64,000 nucleotides of DNA from Bacteroidales bacterium (lineage in GTDB: Bacteria; Bacteroidota; Bacteroidia; Bacteroidales; UBA932), in NCBI GenBank assembly GCA_017548985.1, contig JAFYYW010000036.1, forward strand, positions 186,001 to 250,000, in the 5' to 3' direction. The first letter of the stretch is position 1, and each line of letters opens with the position of its first letter. Of this stretch, positions 46,650 to 54,766 are shown in pieces. A program made the position numbers and the translations under genes. The notes beneath the pieces are model-generated. The model saw only the letters and a program-made list of their open reading frames with translations. It did not search any database and had not been told where the DNA came from.

Positions 46650-46706
46650 AGTTGTATATAAAACGAACTTAACAAATAGACAACAAAAAGAACTTTTGTC
46701 TGTCTG
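46616..46706 (-). ncRNA. Candidate small RNA or attenuated leader
   Basis: A consensus promoter directly upstream and a strong terminator at the end define a transcript of about 90 bases with no credible reading frame. Near the 5' end, a hairpin of 13-base arms with one bulge (46678-46705) is followed by an AU-rich linker and the terminator stem. It may be an independent small RNA or the short product of attenuation before the glucose operon. The end points are estimates. Confidence 0.5.
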
Positions 46707-46710
46707 GGAG

Positions 46711-46741
46711 CAAAGGTATAAAGTTTTTTTAAAAAGACAAA
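46711..46741 (-). promoter_or_regulatory. Consensus promoter upstream of the glucose operon
   Basis: TTTG (46741-46738), a 19-bp spacer and TACCTTTG (46718-46711) on the minus strand match the Bacteroidota consensus perfectly. It is 212 bp from the permease start and has two terminators after it. The rest of the 46500-46822 gap is AT-rich and holds only weak palindromes near the AraC stop. Confidence 0.82.
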
Positions 46742-46822
46742 TTATTTTCCTTTAAAAATTAAAACGATTTTTATTAAAATATCTAAATATTTTTTACGTT
46801 TTATCTATAAAATTTTAGATAA

Positions 46823-47734
46823 TTACCTGTTCCGATATTCGCTTGGGGTCATCCCCGTCTGCGATTTGAAGAACTTGTAAAACACTGACGCATTGGTGAA
46901 ATTGAGCTTATAAACAATCTCTTTTATGCTGTCGTCAGTGTACCTGAGCATACTCTTGGCCTCTTGAATGACAAACGCGTCAATCCATTCCGGAGCGGAA
47001 CGCCCACTGATATCTTTGATAAGCCTTGAAAGATATTTAGGAGTGATTCCGAGCCGTGTAGCATAGAACGTCATTCCCCTCTCTGTTGAGTGATATTCCG
47101 AAACCAAGGACATAAAACGCTCGAAAAGTATGTTCAGTCTTGTCTGCGCCGATCTTGAAGGTTCCATTTCCACATCACGTCCATCATTGACCATTCCTTC
47201 TATCACACTGAGAAGTGACTCGACCAAAGATTTCACAGCTGTGGTCTTAGTCGTGATCTCAGTATCCAAGATTGACTTGACCAGATGGAAATACTTGGAA
47301 CAGAAACTCATCTCCCTATTAGTGAGCATTATCCTCGGATCATAGAAGAACATCAACCTGGACTCGAACAGTTTCGAGAAATCAAATTTGATGTCAGAAA
47401 TAAACTGCCTGGAGAGAGCCATCGCCACGATTCTTCCATATAGAGTCGTCCCCGCACCCATTTTCCCGACTTTAATAATGTATCCAGGGATACAAACAAG
47501 CAGAGTGTTGTCCTGAATGTGGAACTTCCTGAGGTTGACCTCCACGTCGAACCCACCTTTCTCGCAAAAAATCGCGAGAAACGCGTCCGTACGGAAAGGA
47601 CTGTCAATGAAAGAACCCGAATCATGTTGCTGAACATCCACGACCAGGAAATCATTTCCCATATTGATATCCTCTCCGGGAGGAAGGAATTTCCTTATTT
47701 GCTCAAAACCGACATTCTGCAAAGTGTCTCGCAT
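46823..47734 (-). CDS. AraC family transcriptional regulator
   Basis: A 303-residue regulator. The N-terminal 180 residues form a cupin-like sensor region; the C-terminal 100 contain two helix-turn-helix units with YLSRLIKDISGRSAPEWIDAF and YKLNFTNASVFYKFFKSQTG, ending in TPSEYRNR, the classical AraC signature. It is divergent from the TolC exporter operon (175-bp gap), which is the most likely target; the sequence does not name the ligand. The gap shows no consensus promoter in this direction. Confidence 0.92.
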   Translation of the reverse strand: MRDTLQNVGFEQIRKFLPPGEDINMGNDFLVVDVQQHDSGSFIDSPFRTDAFLAIFCEKGGFDVEVNLRKFHIQDNTLLVCIPGYIIKVGKMGAGTTLYGRIVAMALSRQFISDIKFDFSKLFESRLMFFYDPRIMLTNREMSFCSKYFHLVKSILDTEITTKTTAVKSLVESLLSVIEGMVNDGRDVEMEPSRSAQTRLNILFERFMSLVSEYHSTERGMTFYATRLGITPKYLSRLIKDISGRSAPEWIDAFVIQEAKSMLRYTDDSIKEIVYKLNFTNASVFYKFFKSQTGMTPSEYRNR

Positions 47735-47880
47735 ACCTTAATCGTTTTATTCAACAATAATATAATAATTTGGCCAAAAAATCATCTGAAATTCTCCAGA
47801 TTCGACCTTTTGACAATAGAATGCTCCTTTGGAATATTCTTTTTTGGCTGAATGGCAATCTCTTTGTAGCCCCCTCGACG

Positions 47881-47896
47881 CTCCCTGCGAAGGGAG
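47881..47896 (+). other. GNRA-tetraloop hairpin before the TolC gene
   Basis: CTCCCT (47881-47886) and AGGGAG (47891-47896) form a perfect 6-bp stem capped by GCGA, a stable GNRA loop. It sits 13 bases before the start codon and includes a purine-rich AGGGAG that could act as a ribosome binding site, so it might hide it. Similar hairpins also occur in short dispersed repeats, so it may be one. Confidence 0.5.
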
Positions 47897-47909
47897 ACAG
47901 ACTGAAAAA

Positions 47910-49472
47910 ATGACAATAATGAATAATATGAAAAAGAATCTGATTCCAATCCTGGTCATCATGATTATAGCGCCCTTCAGCGCTTCAGCCCAAAGGACTC
48001 TCACACTTGAAGAATGCCGCGAGATGGCAATTAATGGCGACAGAGAGCTTGAGCAAGCCAGGACAAAGGTGGAAATGGCCGGATATGACCGCAAGATCGC
48101 CTTCGCGAACTACCTGCCTAACATCTCAGGCACCGGAGCCTATCTCCACAATCCCAACGACATAGCGCTTGTCAGTGAATCGACATCGGCGACTCTCCGG
48201 AATGCCGGGACAGCCCTGCATGGCGCTTCCCAGCAATACCAGCAGAAAGTCATGGAGGAGCTTACCTCTTATATTCAGCAACTTGCGGCCACAGATCCCG
48301 CAAGCGCGATGAAATACATGCAGCTGATGCAAGATCCACTGCTTCAGACAGCTTTGGCTAAAGTTTCAGCGATAGACATGTCTGAGTCGATCAACTCGAT
48401 AGGACAAGAGATCGATGACGCTCTCCACCCGGATCTCGAGAACATCCTGGTTGGATCAGTGACCGTCCAACAGCCCATATTCATGGGAGGCAAAATCTTG
48501 GCGGCCAACAAGATAGCCAAACTTGCCGAGCAACTGTCCGAGGCAAGTTACGACCAGCGGTACCAGCAGACAATCGTTGATGTCGATCAGGCTTATTGGC
48601 AGATAGTGTCAATCGCGGCAAAGAAAAAGCTCGCCGAGTCATATTCCGACCTGCTGCACAACATGGAACATGACGTGGAGCTGGCCGTGAAGGAAGGCGT
48701 CGCGACTGAGTCTGACGCTCTCCAGATAAAGGTCAAAGCCAACGAGGCCGACATGTTGAAGACCAAATCCGATAATGGTTTGACTCTTGCCAAGATGCTG
48801 CTATGCAAAAGGATAGGCCTTGATCTTGGAACAGAGATCGTATTGGCTGACGAGCAATCGGACGAGATTCCTCTCGTAAGGATCGGATCCGAAAAGAGCC
48901 TGGAAGAAATCTATACCGACAGGCCCGAGACCCGCAGTCTCGAGTTGGCCTCAAAGATTTATGAAAAGAAAGTTGACGTCGCTAGAGCTGACATGCTCCC
49001 TAAGATCGCTGCAACAGGAGGATATATGGTCTCCAACCCAAGCCTTAAAAACGGGCTTGAAAAGCAATGGAACGGCTATTGGGGAGTCGGAGTCGTCGTA
49101 AACGTCCCGATATTCCATGGATTTGAGGCCCTCAACAAGACCCGCAAGGCGAAAGCCGAGGCGACCCTGTACCGTTCCCAACTGGAAGACGCGAAGGATC
49201 TCATCAACCTCCAAGTCACACAGCTGAGGAAGCAGGAGACAGAGGCTGTCGAAAAGCTGAATATGGCTAAAAACAACCTGACCAGCGCCGAGGAGAACCT
49301 CAGGACCGCCACCATCGGTTTCAATGAAGGAGTCATCAACGCTAACACTGCCTTAGGAGCCCACACCGCATGGCTTCAGGCCCGTTCTGAATATATCGAC
49401 GCCGGTGTGGAGCTTCAGATGCTCGCCGCCAATCTCGACAAGGCCGAGGGCAACCACAAGGCGAATCTATAA
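47910..49472 (+). CDS. TolC family outer membrane efflux protein
   Basis: A 520-residue outer-membrane factor with a signal peptide (NLIPILVIMIIAPFSASAQ) and two repeats of the TolC helical-barrel family: RTLTLEECREMAINGDRELEQA at the start and long helical segments after 200. It forms the outer-membrane exit of the exporter together with the HlyD and ABC-2 permease proteins. Several starts are in frame (47910, 47919, 47928); all keep the signal peptide and I give the longest plausible one. It is followed by 24 bp before the membrane fusion gene. Confidence 0.93.
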   Translation: MTIMNNMKKNLIPILVIMIIAPFSASAQRTLTLEECREMAINGDRELEQARTKVEMAGYDRKIAFANYLPNISGTGAYLHNPNDIALVSESTSATLRNAGTALHGASQQYQQKVMEELTSYIQQLAATDPASAMKYMQLMQDPLLQTALAKVSAIDMSESINSIGQEIDDALHPDLENILVGSVTVQQPIFMGGKILAANKIAKLAEQLSEASYDQRYQQTIVDVDQAYWQIVSIAAKKKLAESYSDLLHNMEHDVELAVKEGVATESDALQIKVKANEADMLKTKSDNGLTLAKMLLCKRIGLDLGTEIVLADEQSDEIPLVRIGSEKSLEEIYTDRPETRSLELASKIYEKKVDVARADMLPKIAATGGYMVSNPSLKNGLEKQWNGYWGVGVVVNVPIFHGFEALNKTRKAKAEATLYRSQLEDAKDLINLQVTQLRKQETEAVEKLNMAKNNLTSAEENLRTATIGFNEGVINANTALGAHTAWLQARSEYIDAGVELQMLAANLDKAEGNHKANL

Positions 49473-49496
49473 AGGAAATAATTAAAAATCAATACA

Positions 49497-50489
49497 ATGG
49501 AAAAGCAGAAGAAAAGTTACAATCTGGTGATTGGAGTAGCGGCGCTGATAGCGATCGTCCTGATAATCGCCATCATCGGCTACTTTGTGTCCAAACCCAA
49601 ACCACTGGTGATCCAGGGAGAGGCCGAGGCCAGTGAATACAGGGTCTCCGGAAAGGTTCCCGGAAGGATCGAGGAACTCTATGTCAAAGAAGGACAAATG
49701 GTTCAAAAAGGAGACACAATCGCGTTGATCGACTCCCCTGAGGTGAGAGCCAAATTGATCCAGGCCAACGCGGCCCGCAACGCGGCCGCCGCTCAAAGCG
49801 ACAAGGCCCGTCATGGCGCCAGGTCAGAGCAGATCCAGGGAGCTTACCAGCTTTGGCAACAGGCGATCGTTCAGGAAGATGTGCTCAAGAAGTCACTCGA
49901 CAGGATAGAGAGGCTTTACGAGCAGAAAGTCATCGCCGCTCAAAAATATGACGAGACGAAAGCCAGATACGATGCCGCCGTGGCACAGACCAAGGCCGCC
50001 AAGAGCCAGTATGATATGGCTGTCAGTGGAGCCAGAGCCGAAGACAAGGCAGCTGCGAGGGCCCTTGTGGAGCAGGCGTCCGGAGCTGTCCAGGAGGTCG
50101 AGTCCTATCTGGGAGAGTTATATCTGACTTCCCCGGCTGACGGTATCATCTCCGCCACCTATCCCAAAGTCGGTGAGCTTGTCGGCCAGGGGTCCCCTGT
50201 AGCGAGCGTGACAGACATAAATGACATCTGGTTCACTTTCAATGTCAGGGAGGACTATCTCCACAGCATGAAAGAAGGTGACAAGATAACTGTGAAGATC
50301 CCCGCCCTCGACGGCAAAGAGGTGACGGCCTCTGTCTACCACATCGCCGTCCGCGAATCCTACGCCACCTGGAAAGCCACCAAGGAAACCGGCATGTATG
50401 ACGCCAAGACATTCGAAGTCAGAGCCGTGCCCGACCAGACGGTCGACGGTATACGCCCTGGGATGACCGCGATAATGAAACAGAAATAA
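49497..50489 (+). CDS. HlyD/EmrA-type membrane fusion protein
   Basis: A 330-residue periplasmic adaptor with one N-terminal membrane segment (about 11-33), a biotinyl-lipoyl-like part with SEYRVSGKVPGRIEELYVKEGQMVQKGDTIALI, a long alpha-helical coiled-coil hairpin (about 85-195), and a C-terminal beta-barrel. It links the inner-membrane pump to TolC. It lies between the TolC and first permease genes. Confidence 0.94.
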   Translation: MEKQKKSYNLVIGVAALIAIVLIIAIIGYFVSKPKPLVIQGEAEASEYRVSGKVPGRIEELYVKEGQMVQKGDTIALIDSPEVRAKLIQANAARNAAAAQSDKARHGARSEQIQGAYQLWQQAIVQEDVLKKSLDRIERLYEQKVIAAQKYDETKARYDAAVAQTKAAKSQYDMAVSGARAEDKAAARALVEQASGAVQEVESYLGELYLTSPADGIISATYPKVGELVGQGSPVASVTDINDIWFTFNVREDYLHSMKEGDKITVKIPALDGKEVTASVYHIAVRESYATWKATKETGMYDAKTFEVRAVPDQTVDGIRPGMTAIMKQK

Positions 50490-50501
50490 CAATTGGATAT
50501 A

Positions 50502-51671
50502 ATGAATAACTGGCAAAGGATATTATCGGTCGCGCGACGCGAGCTCAGGATAATCAGGAACCGTCCTCTTTATTTCATGGGCTCGGTCGGAGTGATCGCT
50601 TTCTGCGCCATCTTCTTCTTGACTTTCCTTCACGGAGGGCTTCCTGACGATATCCCTATCGGAATAGTCGACGAGGACCGCTCATCGACCTCCAGGATCT
50701 TTTGCCAGCAACTTGACGCCACCCAACTGGGGAAGGTGGTCACTTACGGCTCCTTCTCATCCGCCAGGGAGGACATGACCCGCGGGAAGATCGCCGCGGT
50801 CTGTGTGATTCCGGAAGGAATGAACGAGAACATCCAGGCTTTCAAGCAGCCCAAGATAACATTCTATATCAACGGACTCTATTTTGTGAGCGGAGCTCTC
50901 GCCTGGAAGGACCTGCTGACGATGGTCAACATGACAAATGGCGCGGTCCAGAGAGAGATACTCAGGGCTAAAGGATTCAATGACAGCCAGATTATGGGGA
51001 TGATCCGACCCATTGACATAGACACCCACCAGATAGGTAATGTCACCACCAACTACAACTACTACCTGACTGGAATCCTGCTACCCGGAATCTTGGAAAT
51101 GATTGTGATTCTGGTACTTATATATTCCTTGGGCGCAGAGTTGAAGTTCGGGACATCAAGGCATCTGATGGACACCGCGGGTCACTCAATTATTACGGCT
51201 CTCTGGGGAAAACTCCTGGTCTGGACGATTATCTTCTCCGTCATCGGGTTCATAATCATAATGCTCCTGTACCACTGGTGTCACTTCCCGATCAGCGGCA
51301 GCATATTCAATATGTTCATAGCTATATTCCTGATTGTCATCGCGAGTGAGGCTATAGGAATATTCATACTTGAGTTGCTGCCTGTTCCGAGACTGGCCCT
51401 CAGTGTAGGTGCCCTGTACAGCGTGCTTGGTCTCTCGCTCTCGGGATTCACCCTTCCTCTTGAGGCCATGCCACCGTACATCCAGGGACTCGCGGTGATG
51501 TTTCCCCTGAGGCATTATTACCTGTTCCATGTCCAGGAAGTGATCTTCGGAGCCGGCTTTGTTGGCTGGTGGAAGGAAGTGATCCACCTGCTTTTATTCC
51601 TATTCGTCCCCCTCGCTGGCCTGAACAGGCTCAAGAAGGTTTACATTCATCAGAATTTCCCTAAAGAATAA
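50502..51671 (+). CDS. ABC-2 type transporter permease (first)
   Basis: A 389-residue permease of the YhhJ/YbhR group: one membrane helix near 25-45, a large extracytoplasmic domain (DDIPIGIVDEDRSSTSR... ), and five more helices in the C-terminal half (from about 185). No nucleotide-binding motif is present. Start is ATG 50502 (MNNWQRILSVARREL); an upstream TTG reading is discounted. It is followed by the second permease after 4 bp; an ATP-binding partner is not encoded here. Confidence 0.9.
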   Translation: MNNWQRILSVARRELRIIRNRPLYFMGSVGVIAFCAIFFLTFLHGGLPDDIPIGIVDEDRSSTSRIFCQQLDATQLGKVVTYGSFSSAREDMTRGKIAAVCVIPEGMNENIQAFKQPKITFYINGLYFVSGALAWKDLLTMVNMTNGAVQREILRAKGFNDSQIMGMIRPIDIDTHQIGNVTTNYNYYLTGILLPGILEMIVILVLIYSLGAELKFGTSRHLMDTAGHSIITALWGKLLVWTIIFSVIGFIIIMLLYHWCHFPISGSIFNMFIAIFLIVIASEAIGIFILELLPVPRLALSVGALYSVLGLSLSGFTLPLEAMPPYIQGLAVMFPLRHYYLFHVQEVIFGAGFVGWWKEVIHLLLFLFVPLAGLNRLKKVYIHQNFPKE

Positions 51672-51675
51672 GACC

Positions 51676-52956
51676 ATGGCAAATAAAGGTTTTTTGAAAA
51701 CTTGGCTGCGGGACTGGTGGGACATATTCTGCCATGAGCTCAAACAGATATTCTCCGACGGTGGAGTCCTACTGATATTCTTCGTCGCGGGGCTCGCCTA
51801 TCCCCTTTTATATAACGTGGTGTACCTGAATGGTATATTGACGGACACGCCTATCGCCGTGGTAGATGATGCCGACTGCTCCGACAGCCGCAGGTTTATC
51901 CGGGAGATTGATGCGACAAGAGAGGTTGACGTCTCCTACAGGTGTGTCAATATGGCAGAGGCTGAGCAGCTTATGCGCGAAAGGAAGGTCAACGGCATAG
52001 TGTATTTCCCTCGGGACTTCGGTGAGAAGCTGGCCCGAAATGAGACCGCCACACTCTCCCTTTACGCTGACATGAGCAGTTTCTTCTACTACAAGAACGC
52101 AATGATTGCCACCAACTTCGTGATGCTCCACGAGATCGGGCAGATACAGATGGAGAGATATTCCTTGGCGGGAATGACGGCACAGGAGGCCTCACAGGTC
52201 ATCAAGCCACTTGGATACGAGGATAACAATCCCTTCAACAGGGCCTTCGATTACAGCTTCTTCCTGATTTCAGCGATCCTGATGATAATCATACAGCAGA
52301 CTATGTTCTACGGCATGTCGCTGCTGGTCGGCACCCAGAGGGAGAGAAACCACAGTTTCGCCTCCCTGCCTGACAAGTTGGAAGGCCATGGAATGGTGCG
52401 GGTCGTTCTGGGCCGGGGAGGAGCCTACTGGCTCCTGTATCTCGGGATAGGCTTATACATAGCCTTTATAGTTCCGGCGATATTCGGAATACCTCAACGG
52501 GGACAATATGGAGAAATCCTGGCGATGCTGCTGTTCTTCATTACTGACTGCGTGTTCTTCAGTATGACCTGGAGCACCCTCATCACCAGAAGGGAATCGG
52601 TGTTCCTCCTGTTCCTGGCGATGTCACTTGTCTGCATATTCCTGACCGGATGCTCCTGGCCCACTGTGGCTTTCCCTAAATTCTGGAAGGTGTTCTCTTA
52701 CATATTCCCGTCCACTTTCGGGGTGCAAGCGTACATCAACCTGAGCACCGCTGGAGGAGATATGGCGGCTGCCGGAAGCCAGATGAGAATAATGATTCCG
52801 CAGACAATCATCTACTTCGGATTGTCCTGCGCTTGTATCTATGCGGAGAATTGGGTGATCCGCCATAAAGAGGAGATACGGGAAAAGAAAGACGCCCTCG
52901 CCCGCAAAGCCGGTATCGACAAGGCCGAGGACATCCGGATCATCGCCGGGAAATAA
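51676..52956 (+). CDS. ABC-2 type transporter permease (second)
   Basis: A 426-residue permease with the same architecture as its neighbour: N-terminal helix (VLLIFFVAGLAYPLLYNVVY), extracytoplasmic domain starting with DTPIAVVDDADCSDSRRF, and several helices after 190. The pair is probably the heterodimeric inner-membrane part of the exporter. It is the last gene of the TolC operon, 5 bp before the convergent LuxR gene. Confidence 0.9.
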   Translation: MANKGFLKTWLRDWWDIFCHELKQIFSDGGVLLIFFVAGLAYPLLYNVVYLNGILTDTPIAVVDDADCSDSRRFIREIDATREVDVSYRCVNMAEAEQLMRERKVNGIVYFPRDFGEKLARNETATLSLYADMSSFFYYKNAMIATNFVMLHEIGQIQMERYSLAGMTAQEASQVIKPLGYEDNNPFNRAFDYSFFLISAILMIIIQQTMFYGMSLLVGTQRERNHSFASLPDKLEGHGMVRVVLGRGGAYWLLYLGIGLYIAFIVPAIFGIPQRGQYGEILAMLLFFITDCVFFSMTWSTLITRRESVFLLFLAMSLVCIFLTGCSWPTVAFPKFWKVFSYIFPSTFGVQAYINLSTAGGDMAAAGSQMRIMIPQTIIYFGLSCACIYAENWVIRHKEEIREKKDALARKAGIDKAEDIRIIAGK

Positions 52957-52961
52957 TACTT

Positions 52962-54413
52962 TCAGAGTCCCAACTCCTCGGCTTTCGCCAGCATCTCAGT
53001 GTTGCCGCTGACCTCGAGTTTGCTGTAGATACGGTACTTATGGTTACTGACGGTCCGGGCTGACAAGCATAGCTTATCCGCGATCTGCTTGTCAGAGAGG
53101 CCCTCTTTACTAAGAGCTATTATTTCCAGTTCCCTTGAGCTCAATCCCTTGGTACCCAAAGACTTCTTCCTGGAAATCATAAGCTCGGAGATATAGTTGA
53201 CGACCACAGGGTCCATCGGGGCGTCACCCTCGGACAAACTTGCGCAACGCTGCTGTATCTCCTCCTCGCTCATCGTTGGCCACCTTCGTATGAAATCCAA
53301 AGTGTGGCTGTCCTTGATTCCCGCAAGGGCAGGATCATATAAGTCCTTGGCGATAACCGCGAACAGCATTTCCCGGCTTCGGGCGATCGACTGGATACTC
53401 TTGTTCTTCTGGGAAATCTGACGGTTGAGCCGGACGAACTGGATGACGGCCGCCAAAGCCAAAATGAATAATGCGCCGAACAAGAACACCAACCAGGTCC
53501 TCGTCTTGATCTGCCGGTCCTTAAGTTCTGTCTGGTATTCGGTTTGCAGGTCCTGGAGAATGTCGTCACCCTTCTGGCGCATGTACAACTGCATGTAATA
53601 TGAGAAACTCTGATGCGCCTCAGTGGCCAGTTTGGTATTCCCTTTACGCAGATACAGTACGGTCAGATGGTCATATATCTGGTATAATTTGAGGTAATCC
53701 GATTCCGGTGTCTCTCCTATAATCTCTGTGCAGAATCTGATGGCCTCATCCGTTTTGTCACCCTGCCTGAGATAGCGCATCCTGGAAGACAAGGATCTCG
53801 CCGAAGTCTTGCCTCCATCAATCTGCTCCGCTTTTTCAAGCCATTCTCCGGCTTTTTGGTAAACCGCCTTGTCCAGGACATCGTTCCAGCGGTTCTTATT
53901 GACGTATAACTCGCACAGGAAATAACAAGACTCCGCCACTATCCCGTTCCAACCTCTTGGTTCCGCCAGAGCCAGAGCATTCTCAAGATATCCAATCCCT
54001 TCATCATCCCTGTTCTGCTCGGCCGACATACTGGCGTAAGAGCAGACTTTCCCTTTGAGAAGCAGAGCGGCGGCCAGTAAGGAGTCATCCCGTTCCTGAA
54101 CAGCGATGTCCTCCGCCTGGCAGGCATGCTCGAACGACAAGGAATCCCGGCTGGTCTGCAGAAAGAGTTTCGACAGGGTTAGGTGAGAGAGGGCCTGGGC
54201 ACCCTCCTCACCGGAATCGGCGATCTTCAAGGCCTCGAAAGCCAGGCTGACGGCCTCATCGTAACGGGACTGGGATGTGAGTCTTTCCGCTTCCTCCAAC
54301 AAGGAGTACACACTTTGTTCCTGTCGTATATCAATGCCTCCATCGCAAGATACGAGCAGAAATAACGAAACCGCGAAAAAAACGGCCTTTGAGTAAATAC
54401 TTATAGGTCTCAT
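52962..54413 (-). CDS. TPR-containing LuxR-type membrane regulator
   Basis: A 483-residue regulator. It begins with a signal/anchor sequence with a Cys near residue 23 (AVFFAVSLFLLVSC), then TPR-like helical repeats (about 35-290), a membrane helix (about 313-333, TWLVFLFGALFILALAAVIQF), and a C-terminal LuxR helix-turn-helix with LSSRELEIIALSKEGLSDKQ and LSARTVSNHKYRIYSKL. Such one-component regulators are common in Bacteroidota. The start chosen is ATG 54411-54413. Its promoter region is packed with TGAGTA/TACTCA hexamers, so autoregulation is likely. Confidence 0.88.
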   Translation of the reverse strand: MRPISIYSKAVFFAVSLFLLVSCDGGIDIRQEQSVYSLLEEAERLTSQSRYDEAVSLAFEALKIADSGEEGAQALSHLTLSKLFLQTSRDSLSFEHACQAEDIAVQERDDSLLAAALLLKGKVCSYASMSAEQNRDDEGIGYLENALALAEPRGWNGIVAESCYFLCELYVNKNRWNDVLDKAVYQKAGEWLEKAEQIDGGKTSARSLSSRMRYLRQGDKTDEAIRFCTEIIGETPESDYLKLYQIYDHLTVLYLRKGNTKLATEAHQSFSYYMQLYMRQKGDDILQDLQTEYQTELKDRQIKTRTWLVFLFGALFILALAAVIQFVRLNRQISQKNKSIQSIARSREMLFAVIAKDLYDPALAGIKDSHTLDFIRRWPTMSEEEIQQRCASLSEGDAPMDPVVVNYISELMISRKKSLGTKGLSSRELEIIALSKEGLSDKQIADKLCLSARTVSNHKYRIYSKLEVSGNTEMLAKAEELGL

Positions 54414-54480
54414 GAGTAATAAAACGTCCAAATATACTCATTTTCATACTCAAATTGAGTAAAATGAGTAAGATTACTCA
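54390..54480. promoter_or_regulatory. Cluster of TGAGTA/TACTCA operator hexamers
   Basis: Seven copies of the hexamer TGAGTA or its complement TACTCA lie at 54390, 54413, 54435, 54447, 54456, 54465 and 54475. Two form palindromes: TACTCA-AAT-TGAGTA (54447-54461) and TGAGTA-AGAT-TACTCA (54465-54480). A -7 box TATATTTG (54436-54429, minus strand) of the LuxR gene has no TTTG -33; a TACTCA stands at that place. This looks like a binding array for an activator or repressor, probably the LuxR protein itself. Confidence 0.7.
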
Positions 54481-54597
54481 ATAAAATAATAAAGAAAAAC
54501 CTCATCTTGCAATCAGCAAAAACAGACGATTACTACTTGACCGGAAGCAAAAGACTATTCAATTTACTGACCTTTAAAAAACTGTTCAACGACACGA

Positions 54598-54630
54598 AGC
54601 GGTCGAGGCACCAGGGCCCGGCCGCTTTTT
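54598..54630 (+). terminator. Orphan plus-strand intrinsic terminator
   Basis: AGCGGTCG (54598-54605) and CGGCCGCT (54619-54626) form an 8-bp stem with one G-U pair around a 13-base loop, followed by TTTTTGTTTT. There is no plus-strand gene upstream, so it should end a noncoding transcript or a decayed gene. On the minus strand it lies in a short 31-codon frame (54587-54685) that I do not accept as a gene. The rest of 54481-54766 holds only one short palindrome, TGAGCA/TGCTCA (54635-54671). Confidence 0.65.
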
Positions 54631-54766
54631 GTTTTGAGCATGGACTACCCGGAGGTCGTAATATGTGCTCATGATCTCCATGGCACAATATTAGTGAAAA
54701 AAGGTATTGTTTAATAGGTATTAATCTGCGATATTCGCGTTATAACTTTTTGAAAATGATCATAAA

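Noticed and set aside
54390..54480. TGAGTA/TACTCA cluster as a CRISPR or tandem repeat
   Set aside because: Units are six bases in both orientations with irregular spacing, no spacers of constant length and no cas genes.
54587..54685. 31-codon minus-strand frame with ATG in the LuxR/OmpA gap
   Set aside because: Very short, no homologue recognised, and its sequence is dominated by a terminator hairpin.
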